From contig NC_135152.1 in NCBI RefSeq assembly GCF_050948215.1, forward strand, positions 4,994,310 to 5,058,309: a stretch of DNA of 64,000 bases, read 5' to 3'. The notes beneath the pieces are model-generated. The model worked only from the letters and a program-made list of their open reading frames with translations, was not told the origin of the DNA and searched no databases. Numbering within the stretch: position 1 is the stretch's first letter; each line of letters opens with the position of its first letter. The translations under genes were made by a program, and so were the position numbers. Of the stretch, positions 11,836 through 23,849 are shown piece after piece. The DNA comes from Halictus rubicundus. Lineage: Eukaryota > Arthropoda > Insecta > Hymenoptera > Halictidae.

Positions 11836-13522
11836 GAATATTCTGATCTTGTAGTGAAAGAAAAATTAAAAAATTACCAAAAAATTCCACAACATTTAAA
11901 TAATTGTATACAATAACTCGCAATCGCTTCAAAGTCAAACGACTTTCCGTCAAACCATCCCTTGGCGCTCTCCAACCCGTGATGTGTACTCCTTTGTAAT
12001 AAATAACAGGGTTGAATCCGTTCAGATTCCACAGGATTTTTATGGTAAATACTTGAATAAAGGAGTATACTGACACATTTCTCAAGAAAATATTTCTATA
12101 GCCTCACGCGAATTGTGAAAGAGAAAATCTGATATCTGTCATTCTGATGGGCTCGGTAGTTAAACCAATTAAAAACGGTCCGATCGCGCGGATCTCGCAG
12201 CGGGACGATTTCCGGGCCCGGGTCTCCGGGTTGTCCCTTTAATTCCCGAAATCCATGAAATCCCCATCGATGATCGGGCCGGAAACGCGTTCACGGTCGA
12301 TCCCGTTGGTGCGCGGGATCTCGTTCGCCGGTAACGGGCCGGCTCGGGATGAAAAGTAGATAGAGAAAACAGTAAACGCGGGCGGAAAGAGCGGACCAGG
12401 GAGGCTCTCGAGAAACTTTCAAAGTAAATGAGTTTAGCCCCGGAGCACGGATGCACACGTACAACCCGGTTCCCTCCACCTTCCACCCCCCTGTACACAG
12501 TGTCTGTACACACACGTACCCCCTCCCCTATTCACCGCCCCCCTCCCCCGCGTAAGGATTCTCCATTTTCCATTCTCGGCTAGGCGATAGCAAAAGTTGA
12601 AAATCGTCGGCCATTGCGAGCACCCTGCGCGCTTTTAACCAAGCCTCGACCTTCTCCCTTTCTCTGCCGTGGGATTCCCCTCCTTTGCTCCGACGCCCTC
12701 TATGGTCCCCCATAACCCCCGTTCACCGTCATCCTGCCCACCTAGCGAGGCTCTTCGCTCCTCGCCCCCTTTCGATGCATGTATTGTACTCTCTACTGGG
12801 TGTCCTAGTAAAACTATCTCCATTATTATTAAGGGTACGAAGAAAGTATCTGCGGAACGAGTTGTTTAGGTCGAAAGGATATTATGATGCGAATCATTTT
12901 TGTTTTCAAGGTCCTATTCTTTGAAGTCTCAAGATAATCGATGTTTTTCTTCCAAATGATACTGTGTATTTTTATTAGTGCCATTTTATAGCCGAGTTTG
13001 AGACGAGAACAATGACCCATATTGTCATGACCTTCCCGTCACCTTCTTGCGACCTTGAGCACTAAAAACTGATGGAAATAGAGTAATTAAGATATAAGTA
13101 CCACAGGTAATTGATTTTAGCAAATTTAGTGATCCAGTCACTTTGTTGAAAAGCCACACTGGCTCGAGAATATATTCCAACACTACATGCTCAATTTTAA
13201 AAAATGTTCCAACTGTCACAATTTCGTAAGAAAAAATCGTACGACAATAAACTTGTACTCATTTTAAACCGCGAAGCCTCTACTTTCATACTCTGTTGCT
13301 CGTTTTTCTCTAATAATATTTTGCGTGATACAAGTGGAAAACCAAAGGCACGTTTTTCCTCGAAAAATGGTACAATTTGCAAACGTCTCTAAAATCACTG
13401 GAAAATATTTTTCGGGACTGAAACTACTTCCCCTCCACAACGACATTCTAAAATTCGATCTATGATTTTTGTTTGCTGACCATCGGAGACAGTCGAGACG
13501 CTAATGCGACTGCCAACTCAAT
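11836..13522. other. Non-coding DNA with C-rich tract
   Basis: There is no supportable gene. A pyrimidine/C-rich tract spans about 12460-12760, including CCCCCTGTACACAGTGTCTG at 12487, where TGTACA occurs twice 16 bp apart. The rest is AT-rich, with short chance frames. Confidence 0.65.
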
Positions 13523-13526
13523 TTAA

Positions 13527-13732
13527 CCCTAAACCTACCAAGCACAAAACATATAAAACTGAAAGGTCTTATAGAAGGGAGAAGATTGAATTTACACAAA
13601 CTTTGTACGATTTTCATTGTAACATGCGCTTAAATAAAGAAGTCAATTCAGTGATTTCCTATGAAAACGTTTTCATAACTTCAATAATTGTGAAACAGAA
13701 AACCGGTCGCTTTGACCGTGGTAGGTTTAGTG
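13527..13732. mobile_element. TTAA-flanked MITE, 206 bp (piggyBac-like)
   Basis: The element is bounded by TTAA on both sides (13523-13526 and 13733-13736). The terminal inverted repeats are CCCTAAACCTACCA (left) and CACTAAACCTACCA (right, reverse complement), 13 of 14 matching. A TTAA target with ends starting in C is typical of the piggyBac superfamily. No transposase is encoded, so it is non-autonomous. A perfect hairpin, CGGTC-GCTTT-GACCG, lies at 13704-13718, 14 nt from the right TTAA. The 153-codon open frame across this region (13504-13965) is most likely chance. Confidence 0.82.
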
Positions 13733-14010
13733 TTAATTCTCAAAATACAAATGTCCCTAATCTCCAAGAATTAAATGCGTACAATTATGTGAAGACCGAT
13801 AATTCGGTATTGGAATATTTTTCAGAGTTACTGCGATTTCTGAAGAGAGTTAGTGGGTCACCCAGTATACGCGTGGGCACACGTATACGCGTTCCGCAGC
13901 GTATATTCGCGTTTGCACGGCCGCTTGCACGTGGATCCTATGTAAACGAAATGTACAACGAGTAAAAAGGCGAGGCAAACTCCGCTGGAGAGGCACCGAC
14001 ACATGCTCCC

Positions 14011-14061
14011 TTACCTACCGAGGCAACGTAACCCGCTTCATTTCGTGTCCACTTTATATGC
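14011..14061 (-). promoter_or_regulatory. Weak minus-strand TATA-like box and donor-like site
   Basis: On the minus strand GCATATAAAGTGG (about 14049-14061) is followed about 38 nt later by CGGTAG|GTAAGG (boundary near 14011). The two could mark a very short first exon, but there is no further support. Confidence 0.12.
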
Positions 14062-14098
14062 AGACCATCTCACCCCATCCCTTTCTCTCTCTCTCATC

Positions 14099-14111
14099 CC
14101 CCCCCCCCCCC
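14099..14111. repeat. Poly-C tract within CT-rich DNA
   Basis: A run of about 13 C, flanked on both sides by short CT runs (14083-14096 and 14112-14123). Confidence 0.9.
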
Positions 14112-14348
14112 TCCCTCTCTCTCTTGCTTGAGTTCTCTCGTATTCTCCTATTCCTCTCGGTCCACCGGTTTGTCTCCGTTCGCGCTCGCGGCTCCTTCGC
14201 TCGCCCCGATACGTAAATTCCGCCCCGCTGGATGCTAAAGTGGCCGCGCGAGGTGAGGCCACGGCTTTTCCCTTTCTTTAATCGAACGTCCGATAAGCCC
14301 CGGCCAACGGATAACGCCAACAGCGGATAGCAGAGAGCGGATAACAGA

Positions 14349-14351
<3 letters not shown>

Positions 14352-14395
<44 letters not shown>
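14352..14395. repeat. (GA)n microsatellite, 44 bp
   Basis: A perfect AG run. It is complementary in sense to the TC run 165 bp downstream (14560-14598), so the pair forms an inverted repeat. Confidence 0.95.
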
Positions 14396-14397
<2 letters not shown>

Positions 14398-14554
14398 GAC
14401 ACACACGCTCCGAGCGTTCTCGCCGATTTCGATTTCAGATCGCCCCGGCTCGGCGCGACTCAACCTCTCACGCCTCCCACTACTATACTCCTCCTCTTTT
14501 TCCACTCGCGACAAACACTGTTCTTTCTTTCTTCATTCTTGCTCTCTTTTTCTC

Positions 14555-14559
<5 letters not shown>

Positions 14560-14612
<53 letters not shown>
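14560..14612. repeat. Compound (TC)n(AC)n microsatellite, 53 bp
   Basis: About 39 bp of TC pass directly into 14 bp of AC. The same compound order recurs at 29622-29670. Confidence 0.95.
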
Positions 14613-15740
14613 TCCTTGCCCCGGGAAAGTAGTTGATTTTCGATAAAGGAACGCCGGCACGGAATAGTTTCCGTCGAGAGCGTGTGCTGCTATCGGCGAC
14701 GATGGCGTCACCGGAGCCGCTGCAGATAACGAAAATCGCGTCGAATTTTTCTTCTCGACGTTTTTCGCCAGCTCGATTGAAAATGGCGGGCGAGAATGCG
14801 CAGGCTAGCCGCGCCATACCGTGCGCCATGTGAGAATTTCCCGGGAGCCAGTGCGTCTCGTTTTGGGGCTTGTACTCCTTTTGGTTCCCAGAAGATATTG
14901 CGTCTATAACAATTTCAGAATGTAATCGCTAGACTGTGGATCTCCGTGCGAAATAAAGTACGTTCTTTTCTGCTTCGATACATCCGCCTTCTTAAATTGT
15001 TTTAAGACTTCTACTGTTTTAAATCGCACTACCTCGTTATTCTAATGAATGAATAAAATCCTCGGTCTGGTAACGTTCAATGTCTGGTACGTTTCTCAGA
15101 AGTAATTGCACTAACACTTTAAAACAACAGGTCGTATGGTATAATTTCGGAATTCGAAACGACAGAGATGAGTAGCTGCAACAGTAGGAAGGTCGGAAGA
15201 GTTGAACCGCATCAATGTGTTGCTTTCCATCGATTAAAATTGTTGAAGAAACCCCTAAGCAGCGCCAGTTCCTTACAATTGATGCGCAGGATTTTTATTT
15301 TGCATAAAATAAATAAAATCCCTAAATAAAGTCCGCAATTGATCGTTCGTCAACGACTAGACCATAATAACGAAGAGTAATATGTTTCTGAACGCCCTGT
15401 TGTATTGTTGTGTCGAGATCCGGTGATCTCCACATATTCTCGACGTAAACACTTCCCACAAGCAAACAATAGAACATATTTTTACGTTTCGTTCTCATAA
15501 TTCCTAGATCTCTAGGATCTATGCTCCGCGAGAAACGATACAGGATCGATCTCTGACCTTCCCGGAGCCGGAATAAAAACGTGTAAAATGGGCACCGGCT
15601 CGAAACGCGAGGGAACGGCAGGATGGTTCACTAAAAAGCCGAGAAAACGCCTCGATAAAGGCATTCCTTCCCATTGCCCGTTCGAAATATCGTTTAATCG
15701 AGCCTGCGGGTCGGACGCATAATTACGGCGAGGCCTGAGG
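14613..15740. other. Non-coding DNA
   Basis: No gene is supported. An ATG-led 43-codon frame at 14702-14833 (MASPEPLQITK start) lies in CpG-rich DNA but has no other support. A fragment of the interspersed repeat (GCAGGATTTTTATTTTGCAT, about 15287) and its possible 3' module (CTACTGTTTTAAATCGC, about 15012) occur here. Confidence 0.6.
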
Positions 15741-16020
15741 GGTTTGCCGGGGGGTTCTGGGATCGACGGGGCACCGCGCGTAGAATCAGAAAAGTTGGCA
15801 AACTCGTGTTCGAACGGCCGTTCGAGAGCACGAAATGAGGAAAAGAGAGAGAGAGAAGGACACCGAGGGGTAAGGGGTTCGCGAAGGTGGACCTGGAAGA
15901 GGTGGGAGGACGAGACGAAGAGGAACACGCGGACAAAGAAGCGACCCTGTAGCTGGAAAGAGAAGGAAACGCCATCGGGCGACTGGCGGAAGGGGGCGAA
16001 AGTTTCGATCGTAAAGCGAA

Positions 16021-16328
16021 TGGAGGCAAAAAAGGAAAATTACATTAAGAAACTCGAGCGTAGCCGCCAGCGCGCGATAGTACTCCTCGCTGCTTCTGCT
16101 TCTGCTTCTGCTTCTGCCTGGTATGCGGTGTCTGCTGGCCGGCTAACAACTCCGCGATTCTGCGCCGCCTTCGCCTCGTCCTCTATTCCTTTTTCCAACC
16201 TCCTCTTTCTGCTAAATGCTCCCTCGCTGCGAGTAACTGCGGTAATGGCGGGAGCCAACGACGCTCCAAAGAGCTCGGATCTGCTCCCCGGAACCGACAC
16301 CCGAGAACCGTCACCATTGCATGATTGA
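16021..16328 (+). CDS. Small ORF, 102 codons, with Ala-Ser repeat; unknown
   Basis: A true ATG (MEAKKENYIKKLERSRQRA start) opens a 102-codon frame ending in TGA at 16326-16328. The same frame extends upstream without a stop to about 15744, but without another ATG. A (GCTTCT)n run codes for a short Ala-Ser repeat (residues about 25-33). The N-terminal part is basic, the middle is mildly hydrophobic and the end is polar. No domain is recognised. The long open frame is helped by GC-rich DNA and by the hexamer repeat, and overlapping frames on the minus strand are also open, which argues for chance. No promoter or poly(A) signal was found. Confidence 0.13.
16089..16117. repeat. (CTTCTG)n hexanucleotide repeat
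   Basis: About 4.5 tandem copies of GCTTCT. The length is a multiple of three, so it keeps the frame open. Confidence 0.9.
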
Positions 16329-16509
16329 TTCCGCAGTCTCCGTGCCATCGTTCGAACCTCAAAACCGTTGGCGCATGATCGCCCCCAAATATTAGGTCGT
16401 TCAATCACCGAGCTTGCTTTTTGACGCCAACCTTAAGCGTAGAGGAGTGACACTTATTGTTAGACCGACAATGAGTGACCAATACACCTTCATGCATCTT
16501 TACGCCTTT

Positions 16510-16635
16510 AGGATCTTTATGCAAAATAAAAATGACCTTCTGCAAGGTGCTGGAACCAAATAAAAGTTCGTCTCTTCCATCAATCATTTTAATAAGTTTA
16601 ATAAACACCACTGTTTTTATGTTCTATTGTTTAGC
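16510..16635 (+). repeat. Interspersed repeat copy
   Basis: It starts with AGGATCTTTATGCAAAATAA then AAATGACCTTCTGCA, the best match to the copies at 21071 and 60141. The downstream sequence (TTTTAATAAGTTTAATAAAC, then ACTGTTTTTATGTT) also matches the other copies, so the element is probably about 120-160 bp. Confidence 0.75.
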
Positions 16636-16696
16636 GGTCAAATTGTTAGAGCCACGTTATTAATATGAGAACCGTATGTGTATCTGGATACGTGTA

Positions 16697-16900
16697 CAGC
16701 GAATTCTCGATATATGTCAACAACACGGGTCTTGCCAGCGTCGTTTATCGTCCAGGAGATATACTCGTTATGTTTACTCTCCTCGGCGTCCGAGGCCTCC
16801 CGAGCTTCGTGGCTCCTAACGGGGAATATCCCGCGGTAGTGGGGATAATTCCGCGACATTTATCATCCAGGCCTTGGCGACATATATAGAGGAGTCACTG
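16697..16900. mobile_element. TA-flanked MITE, 204 bp (Tc1/mariner-like)
   Basis: Both ends abut TA (16695-16696 and 16901-16902). The left end reads CAGCGAATTCTCGATATATG; the right end, reverse complemented, reads CAGTGACTCCTCTATATATG. They match imperfectly over about 26 bp (…TCAACA against …TCGCCA). CAGT-type ends with a TA target suggest the Tc1/mariner group. There is no coding capacity. A truncated relative lies in opposite orientation at 23850-23988. Confidence 0.72.
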
Positions 16901-17024
16901 TATTCACAATTCCCGAGCATCAGTACATAGGTGCTTCATAAGTGGGTAATGAGGAATTAATGTGACAAGCTTTCAGTTAAAAATTTATTGATTTAATGTA
17001 AGCATTGATACTAAACCTACAGAG

Positions 17025-17319
17025 CATTGAAAGTAACTGGTAACTGGTCGCATCATAAGAATGACAAGAGTTTTTATAGGGTCTCTTAGCTACTTTCATG
17101 ATAGTGTATGGTTGATTTGAGAAATTGATTTTAAAGAGTCTTCGTCTTCATTTTCCTACACCGTGAACGCAGAGACATTGAAAGTAACTGGTCGCATCAT
17201 AAGAATGACAAGAGTTTGTCTAGGGTCTCTTAGCTACTTTCATGATAGTGTATGGTTGATTTGATAAATTGATTTTAAAGAGTCTTCGTCTTCATTTTCC
17301 TACACCGTGAACGCAGTGA
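17025..17319. repeat. Tandem duplication of a 144-bp unit, nearly identical
   Basis: Copy 1 (17025-17175) and copy 2 (17176-17319) both begin CATTGAAAGTAACTGG and end CTACACCGTGAACGCAG. Copy 1 is 151 bp because TAACTGG is itself doubled. By eye only a handful of substitutions separate the copies (for example TTTTTATAGG against TTTGTCTAGG), so the duplication looks young. No gene is inside. Confidence 0.93.
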
Positions 17320-19958
17320 CGTCGAAATTTCGTTTGTCAGTGATTTGCGCGACCAGGGTTAAACAATTTACGCCAGCAACGCCAGATCGAAGCAATTAGG
17401 TCCGATACAGATGGCTGTCTCCCTGTTTCCCGTTTACCGTCGAACATTTCCCATTTCCATGGGAAATATCTCGGCTCCGAGATTTCTGCCGGTGGGGCGC
17501 ATTCTAAAAGGGGGTGGAAAGAAAGGCGAGCAGCTCGCGAAGGGCCAGATGCAAAATTAAACGGAAGAAGGGATCGGACAAGCCCGAGGGGAGGGAACGG
17601 TCGAAGAAAGTGGGCGCTGAAGAAGGTGGAATAGAAACTGGCTCGAACGAAAACGACGCTCCTTCCCTCTCGTCGGGAACTGCCAGTCAAATTCGAGTTA
17701 GACGACGACGCACTGCGAATAGAGCGCGATAACGGAACGCAACGCCACCGGGGTTGGATCGGGGAGAGGGGGGTGTCAATTTGAATAAGAAATAAGCTGG
17801 TTCGAAGTTTTAATCATATTTCCCTACGATTTCGTAGCCCGTTCAACGCCGCTGCTACTTTCAATTACCGCGTCCGCCGAACTCGCGGCAGAGCGCGTTC
17901 GCCGTTCGGAGATAGTTGCCGAAACTGCCATTAGTCGAGTGGCAAAATTTTCAACTGCATAATTGCTCGACTGGAAACTTCTGTGGTCCAACATATTTTT
18001 AGAAATCAGGAAAAAATTTCCAGTAAAATATTTGTGGAATTCTTGTGGTTGTTTAGTAAGTTGCAGATCAGGGGATGAAATCTTTGCAGAATTATTAAAA
18101 TATTATAAAACGAGAGAGGTTGTAATAGAACTGATCAGAATGTTGACCCGAGACTCAATGATTATTTTATAGCTTTGGAAAAAATTCCACTGCAAATGCC
18201 TCAATTTCTTTTTATTTGCGTTGTAAGACGAGTTTCTATCAATTCTGTTTAGAGGGTAGGTGCCTGCGTTACCCTAAACGTCTAAAACAGTATCAACTAT
18301 AAATACACCAAAGAATGATATTATTGAGCATCTTCTATGGCCAACACTAACTATATGTTATTCTAACTCGCACGCCTCGCTTTGAACCAGGCGACAGCCA
18401 CAAAACGGTGTATGAGAAACGAAATTTTAATAAATGGGATAGGAGTATTAACTATAAAATAATGCTTAGAATGGACCACGAGCAACCAATTTCACCGACA
18501 GAGGATCCCGGAAATAGCATTTTGTCCCCGATAAGTACGAGCTAATTCTGCGAAACGAATGTTCGAATCTAGCGAATCCAGAACTCGATGAGGCATCTTG
18601 AATGCGGTGGAACGTCCGAACTGGTTTGCGTATTTATGGAATCGATCCGGGGATTTTACGAGCCGGGAACTGTTATAAATACTGCATTAATACGCGGTTC
18701 ATTAAATGACGTCACTTAACGGCGCGCACCGTCTGTTTTAGTGAGCTGTAAACGGGGGCGCTCTTCCCTTGGAGAGGGAACCGCGTTTTTAAAACGCGAT
18801 CCATCCTCTAATACGGATTGTATCGGGTTTCCACCAGTCTCGGAATTTTCTCGCTCGGTTTCCTCTTCAAGGAAAATTCCATTACCTTTTCGCTTCATAT
18901 TTTTCATCCTTAAAATATTTTAAATCTATCTTTTTTAGATTTCTACTAAATAGACAATTTTGTATACATTTTTCTAATCAGATTGTACACTGAAAAATTT
19001 TTACATTTTTGTTGGAGATAGAGGATGTTAATTTTTTGGCTAATTTTTTAAACACAACCGAGAGGGACTGAGATTCCAAAGTTTATGCAATGAATTTTTA
19101 TTTTATCTTAGCGATTGAACGACGCGGAATTACAATCGATTGCAGCGGATTTTATCCTGTTACATTTTTGTTAGGCAAAGAATATAGGAGAAGCCTATAA
19201 ATGTCCCACTCGATCGAGAAGAAAGTTGAAATATAACTGAAATTGCGATTTCACTCGAACTTTCATATTCCTCGTCATTTAATTTAATTCACATATGATC
19301 TCAATAAAATTGTAATAAAACCTCCACTATTAACGAGTATTAATGACTCTCAAACAAAATAATTCCCACATCGATTCTACTCGATATATCCTTATTTAAC
19401 AAAAAGAAGGAATAACTACCAACCCCGCGATATGCAACCATCCCAAACACGAACCATCAGATACAGACACAAAATGTTTCTATCGTATACATCTTATCGC
19501 AAGCAAGCTCTCCGAGAAACAATTTTCTCTACCACCTCTGGCCCAATTATCCACCCGAAAACCTCTAAAACACGTCCACTGAACCCTTTCGCAAGCATCC
19601 GCTATCGACGAAATAAGGTCGGTGAGCAACGGTGCGCGCTATCAAGCGGATCATCAAAAATCCTTAGTGGTTCGTAAAACCGCTAATGATATCTCGGTTA
19701 TTAATCCGCAACACGGCCATAACGCGGCCGCGCTGGGTCCCCCTCGGGGCGCTTGTAATCTCGAGGACGGTTCTTCAAGTTCCGCTGGCCGAGGGTTGAA
19801 GGAACGTTGCGCACGCTATCGGGGCTAACGTACGAGTACATTACACGCACGCTCAATTTTAAGTCAATAAACTCACTTACGGTAACTGCGCCACGATAAT
19901 AATAACATGGAACGTAAATGGGAACTATTCTGCCGGGGCCGGTTCCCGAACAGCGTGG

Positions 19959-19961
<3 letters not shown>
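17320..19961. other. Non-coding DNA
   Basis: A CpG-rich patch (17330-17900) is followed by AT-rich sequence. No ORF exceeds about 120 codons and none is convincing. Nothing else is recognised. Confidence 0.65.

Positions 19962-20007
<46 letters not shown>
19962..20007. repeat. (GA)n microsatellite, 46 bp
   Basis: A perfect AG run followed by a purine-rich tail (GGGAAGAAGAAGAAGAGAG). It generates spurious Arg-Glu and Leu-Ser frames on the two strands. Confidence 0.95.
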
Positions 20008-20010
<3 letters not shown>

Positions 20011-20263
20011 GAAGAAGAAGAAGAGAGAAAGAGAAGGGCTGGTCTCGTGTGGCCCGGTGTTTGCATTGGTCGAGGATCATGGTAGGCTCTCGCAGTATCC
20101 TTTGATAAAGATTGGAAACCGGCGTGCGTATATTCCCGTTAATACTCCTTCGGAGTGTCGTTATACTTCGGAGGATCCTTCGCTTCGGGTTTTATCCTTC
20201 GCCCCCTCACGCACACGTCTTCGGGATCCTCCTCGTCGTTCCTTATACAGCGAGCACCGTCCA

Positions 20264-20327
20264 TTCGATGGTTTTGTTAGCCTGGACACTGGCGGTTCGA
20301 TGGTTTTGTTAGCCGACCACTTTGTTC
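20264..20327. repeat. 32-bp tandem duplication
   Basis: TTCGATGGTTTTGTTAGCC begins at 20264 and again at 20296, separated by TGGACACTGGCGG. The second copy diverges after the shared 19 bp. Confidence 0.85.
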
Positions 20328-21070
20328 TCTTCTTCTTTCTTTCTTGTTTCGCATTTCTTTTTTCAACGTCGCGTCCGCCTCGACGGGATTGTTAAAGTCG
20401 TTACGGATTATTTGCCGCGTTAGGATGGACAGGTGTAAGGAATGTGATTGGGGAATTACAAGGTAATCGCTTGATTCAGGATCAACACGGGCGGGAAAGA
20501 GCCGTTTAGAGGACTGCAAGCGGCGTTCGAGACCGATCGGAGCTGTTTCGGCGATCGTTCGATGGACACTCGAACGGCTACGGTTCGCGTTAACGAGCAG
20601 AGAAATCGGCCATTGGTCATCGGCAGGCCGAAGGTGGTCGGAGGACTTTCGTTCGAGGGGACTGACGATGATCAAGGGTGCTTCGAATGATCGAGAAGAG
20701 CGGGTGTGTCGGGGCCGTTGGGGATTTGCGGGAGAGTGAAAATGGTTGACAGGGGCGAGGATGGTTGGAATTGGCGAAACAGGTTGGACTCGGGTGGAGT
20801 GTGTGGGAGAGACTCCCTTTCGGGGGTAGATGCGGGGGTGATTAGGATGACTGCGAGGTCTGTGGCCAGATGGCCGTGGTTGTTAGGTATTGGCGGAGGA
20901 CGGTGTTGGAAAAAGGTGGATGACGACAATCTTCTAGGTTGGAGGAGGGTAGCTGAAGCAAGATCAAAGATTGAATCTTGAAGTAGCTGTAGACAAACAA
21001 GGTAGAAAAGAAGAAAGGATAGCGAAAAACAATCGGATGAAATTAACTCTAGGACGTTCAACAACCGGGC
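20328..21070. other. Non-coding, G-rich on plus strand
   Basis: About 20640-20960 is G-rich on the plus strand with frames open on both strands, none recognised. No splice or promoter evidence was found. Confidence 0.6.
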
Positions 21071-21240
21071 TGCGGATCTGTATGCAAAATAAAAATTGTC
21101 TGCGTCAGTTCTATGAAAATTGATTTTTTCAAATAATTTTAATAGGTTCTAAATAATGTACCAGTAATGTTAAGTTCATCTGGTGCTTCTTCTGTTTTGT
21201 GTTTCTCCTATTCATTGTTCCCATAAATGCACAAAATCGA
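21071..21240 (+). repeat. Interspersed repeat copy, most complete
   Basis: It starts with TGCGGATCTGTATGCAAAAT then AAAAATTGTCTGCGTCA, runs through TTTTAATAGGTTCTAAATAA, and ends near TCTGTTTTGTGTTTCTCC and ATAAATGCACAAA. This copy shows both the 5' core and the 3' module seen separately elsewhere (24175, 34720 and 57200). Confidence 0.7.
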
Positions 21241-21646
21241 TTTATACTTAACGAATAAAAATCAATTTACACTTATCGAAGAAGTAGAGATCTACAGCAA
21301 TTTTGCTGTTTATAAATAAGAAAATAAACAAAAATTTAAAGACAAATTGGAAGTAGGTATCAATAATATGAAGATGGAGGGTGAAAGGTAAAGATGAAGG
21401 ATGATTGCACGTGATTGAAGTCGTTACAAGTGACTGATAGTGTGAATGATAAGATCATGGTTTGAAAAGGGAAGGCTGAAATTGGTACAAAAATGATCAA
21501 TAGAGGAAGGAGGGTGGTTACAGGTAGCAGAAGTGTTTAAAGAAGGGTGTGAAAAGATAGTGGCCCATGGTTGTCAAATGATCGGGAAAGAAGTGACCGA
21601 GGATTAGTAAAGGCGACTGGAAGATTGAGAATAAGCTACTAAAACT

Positions 21647-21811
21647 GACCCAAAAATTTGGATAAAGGTAGCTAAAAATGACCTAAATATTTGGATAAGG
21701 GAAGCCAGAAATGACCCAAAGATTTGGATAAGGGTAGCTAGAAATTACCCAAAGATTTGGATAAGAGTAGCTGAAAATGACCGAAAGTTTTAGAGAGGAG
21801 TAACTGAAATA
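21647..21811. repeat. Minisatellite, 33-bp unit, 5 copies
   Basis: Units start at 21647, 21680, 21713, 21746 and 21779, exactly 33 bp apart. The unit is GACCCAAAGATTTGGATAAG plus GGTAGCTAGAAAT. Because 33 is divisible by three, one plus-strand frame reads a repeated 11-residue unit (DPKIWIRVARN) from a stop at 21632 to a stop at 21791, without an ATG. Translation is unlikely. Confidence 0.92.
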
Positions 21812-23849
21812 AAAATGAACAGAACGTTTGTAAAATGGTAACTAAAGATGAGCTCAACTCTAACATAGAGAATCGCTAAGTATTATGCAACACTCCCAGC
21901 ACGAGAAGTCTGCTATCTGAAGTTCGATTAGCGGAGTAAAAACAAGCAGGGAACCTAGGCCACCGCGGGTCGTAAAATTAATATTCGAAGTAGATGTGGA
22001 ATAAATTGGAAGTACCGTTGAGTCGACTAAATCAATTGTTCCCATCCAGGTGACACGGATCTACCGGTCGGGACAATAAAACGATCAATTGCGTCGTTCC
22101 GATCCGCAATGGATAAAACGCCATAGCGACCATGCACCGGAGAAAAATGATTCGCATGGAAATTTTATTGTCCTCTCCTGGTGGCGGCGTCGCGATATTA
22201 CGTCACTTAAAAGTCTCCGGAATGATGTCATAACGGTTCATTCGCGGCAACGAGGCCATAGGAATCGAAGGATCCAATAATTTCCCAGGGAGTCGCGATA
22301 AATCGAATCGAAACCGTCAGATATTGGTCGATTAACCACCAGAAAGGTGTCCCCGGTTGATCGCCATCTCGGGCCGGGTCTCGTCACGAACTTTCACATC
22401 TTCTGGTACCTTTACGACGCCTAATTGACTTAACGGCCAGCAAATTAATTTTATAGGCCACTAAAAAGAAAAGAGAGAGCCGGTTGGAAACTAGAGAGCG
22501 TGCAGAATGAAACATTGGCCAAATTATTGACAGGAATTCTTGACTGTGACGACCAGTCACTGGAGATTTGCGGACTGATAGCTGATGGAATCGGAAGGCT
22601 TCAACTTTTAACACTTTTAACCTTTACCCTGTGCGCCGTTCTTGCAGAGGTGTCCGTGGAGCTTGTCAATTTTTCCTGGATAAAATATTCGTATTGCGGA
22701 GATTCCTCGCCCGTCGTTGTTGAGAAACATCGCGGAGAAATTTTATGGTCGTGGAGTTAGTAACTTGTTGACTGCGTGAAACGTTTCTAAAATTTTAATG
22801 GAAAGCTTCGGGAGTACTTCGTTTCAGGAGCTGTTGGTTAATTTATGATTTATGTTTGATACTCGTTTCGAGTATGTACATGCGTGAGAAATGTTAGACG
22901 CAATCGAGGGGAACAAGAATTTCAATAAATTGGGTCAAGGAAACAATAATTGTAAAACCAAAAATTTGAAACTCGGTTCATTGCAACTGAGGAATATTTT
23001 CCATAAAGATCCGCTAATTACTCCGAGCCTCCACTCAATTTTTTTTTTTTTTTTGGTACATCCAGTCAAGGGGTGTCCAACAATCTGGGAAACGAAGCTC
23101 CAGTCGCAATAAGCTGCAGAAATCGATGATTGCGAAAAAGGGGGATGATAGAGGGGGGTTGCAAATTGAACCGGACGAAGATGGGCAAGAAAGTTTGAGA
23201 AAGGGCGCAGCTCAAAGCGGGGGTTTAATCCTTCTTGTTACGGGAATCGGATATTCCAGCCACGATCCGAGGGGCGCAGCCACTCCTCGACGCTGTTGAA
23301 CACGGGGACATAGTAAACCAGACGCCCCCTTGTCGCGTGTGCTAATTGTTCTCGCGTTATTTACGGTGGCAGGCGTCGTGGCGCTCGGCTGACTCACACA
23401 CGTTTCTCGAATGGGAATGCGGTTAACCGATAGAGACCGACGCCGAACACGGTTTTACGAGGTTTCCGCTGCAAACTGCGCTAGCCTACCCTGCTTAGGC
23501 GGCTCTCGATTCGCGGAATCGAGTGCTCGCGACATCGGGGACACGGTAAATCATCCGGCGAATTGCCATTCACGTTTACAATACCGCTCAATCCGCTCCT
23601 GCTCCGTGCATTGACACGTGGGAATGCGGCTCCGGTTATGGCAACTGCGGCTAATGAACGACGCCGATCGGTTTCTAATAATAAACCGTTAGACTCCGAT
23701 GTTTAGTATTTTATAAAACAATATTATCGGGCCAAACTCGATACACGAAATCTTATTTTAAAAGCACTTAAAAGTGATTCCCAGTTTTCAAATTATCAAA
23801 TACTTTACTAGTTTATATATTTATATACTATACTAGTTTTCAAATTCTT
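21812..23849. other. Non-coding DNA
   Basis: There is no supportable gene. A poly-T run lies at 23039-23056, and a CpG-rich patch at about 23200-23620. The open frames are short and without context. Confidence 0.65.

Noticed and set aside
13504..13965. 153-codon plus-strand frame
   Set aside because: It spans an entire TTAA-flanked MITE and unrelated flank; no motif, so most likely chance.
15744..16328. 194-codon plus-strand frame as a full gene
   Set aside because: It starts at TTG rather than ATG in the longer form; only the 102-codon ATG part is listed, at low confidence.
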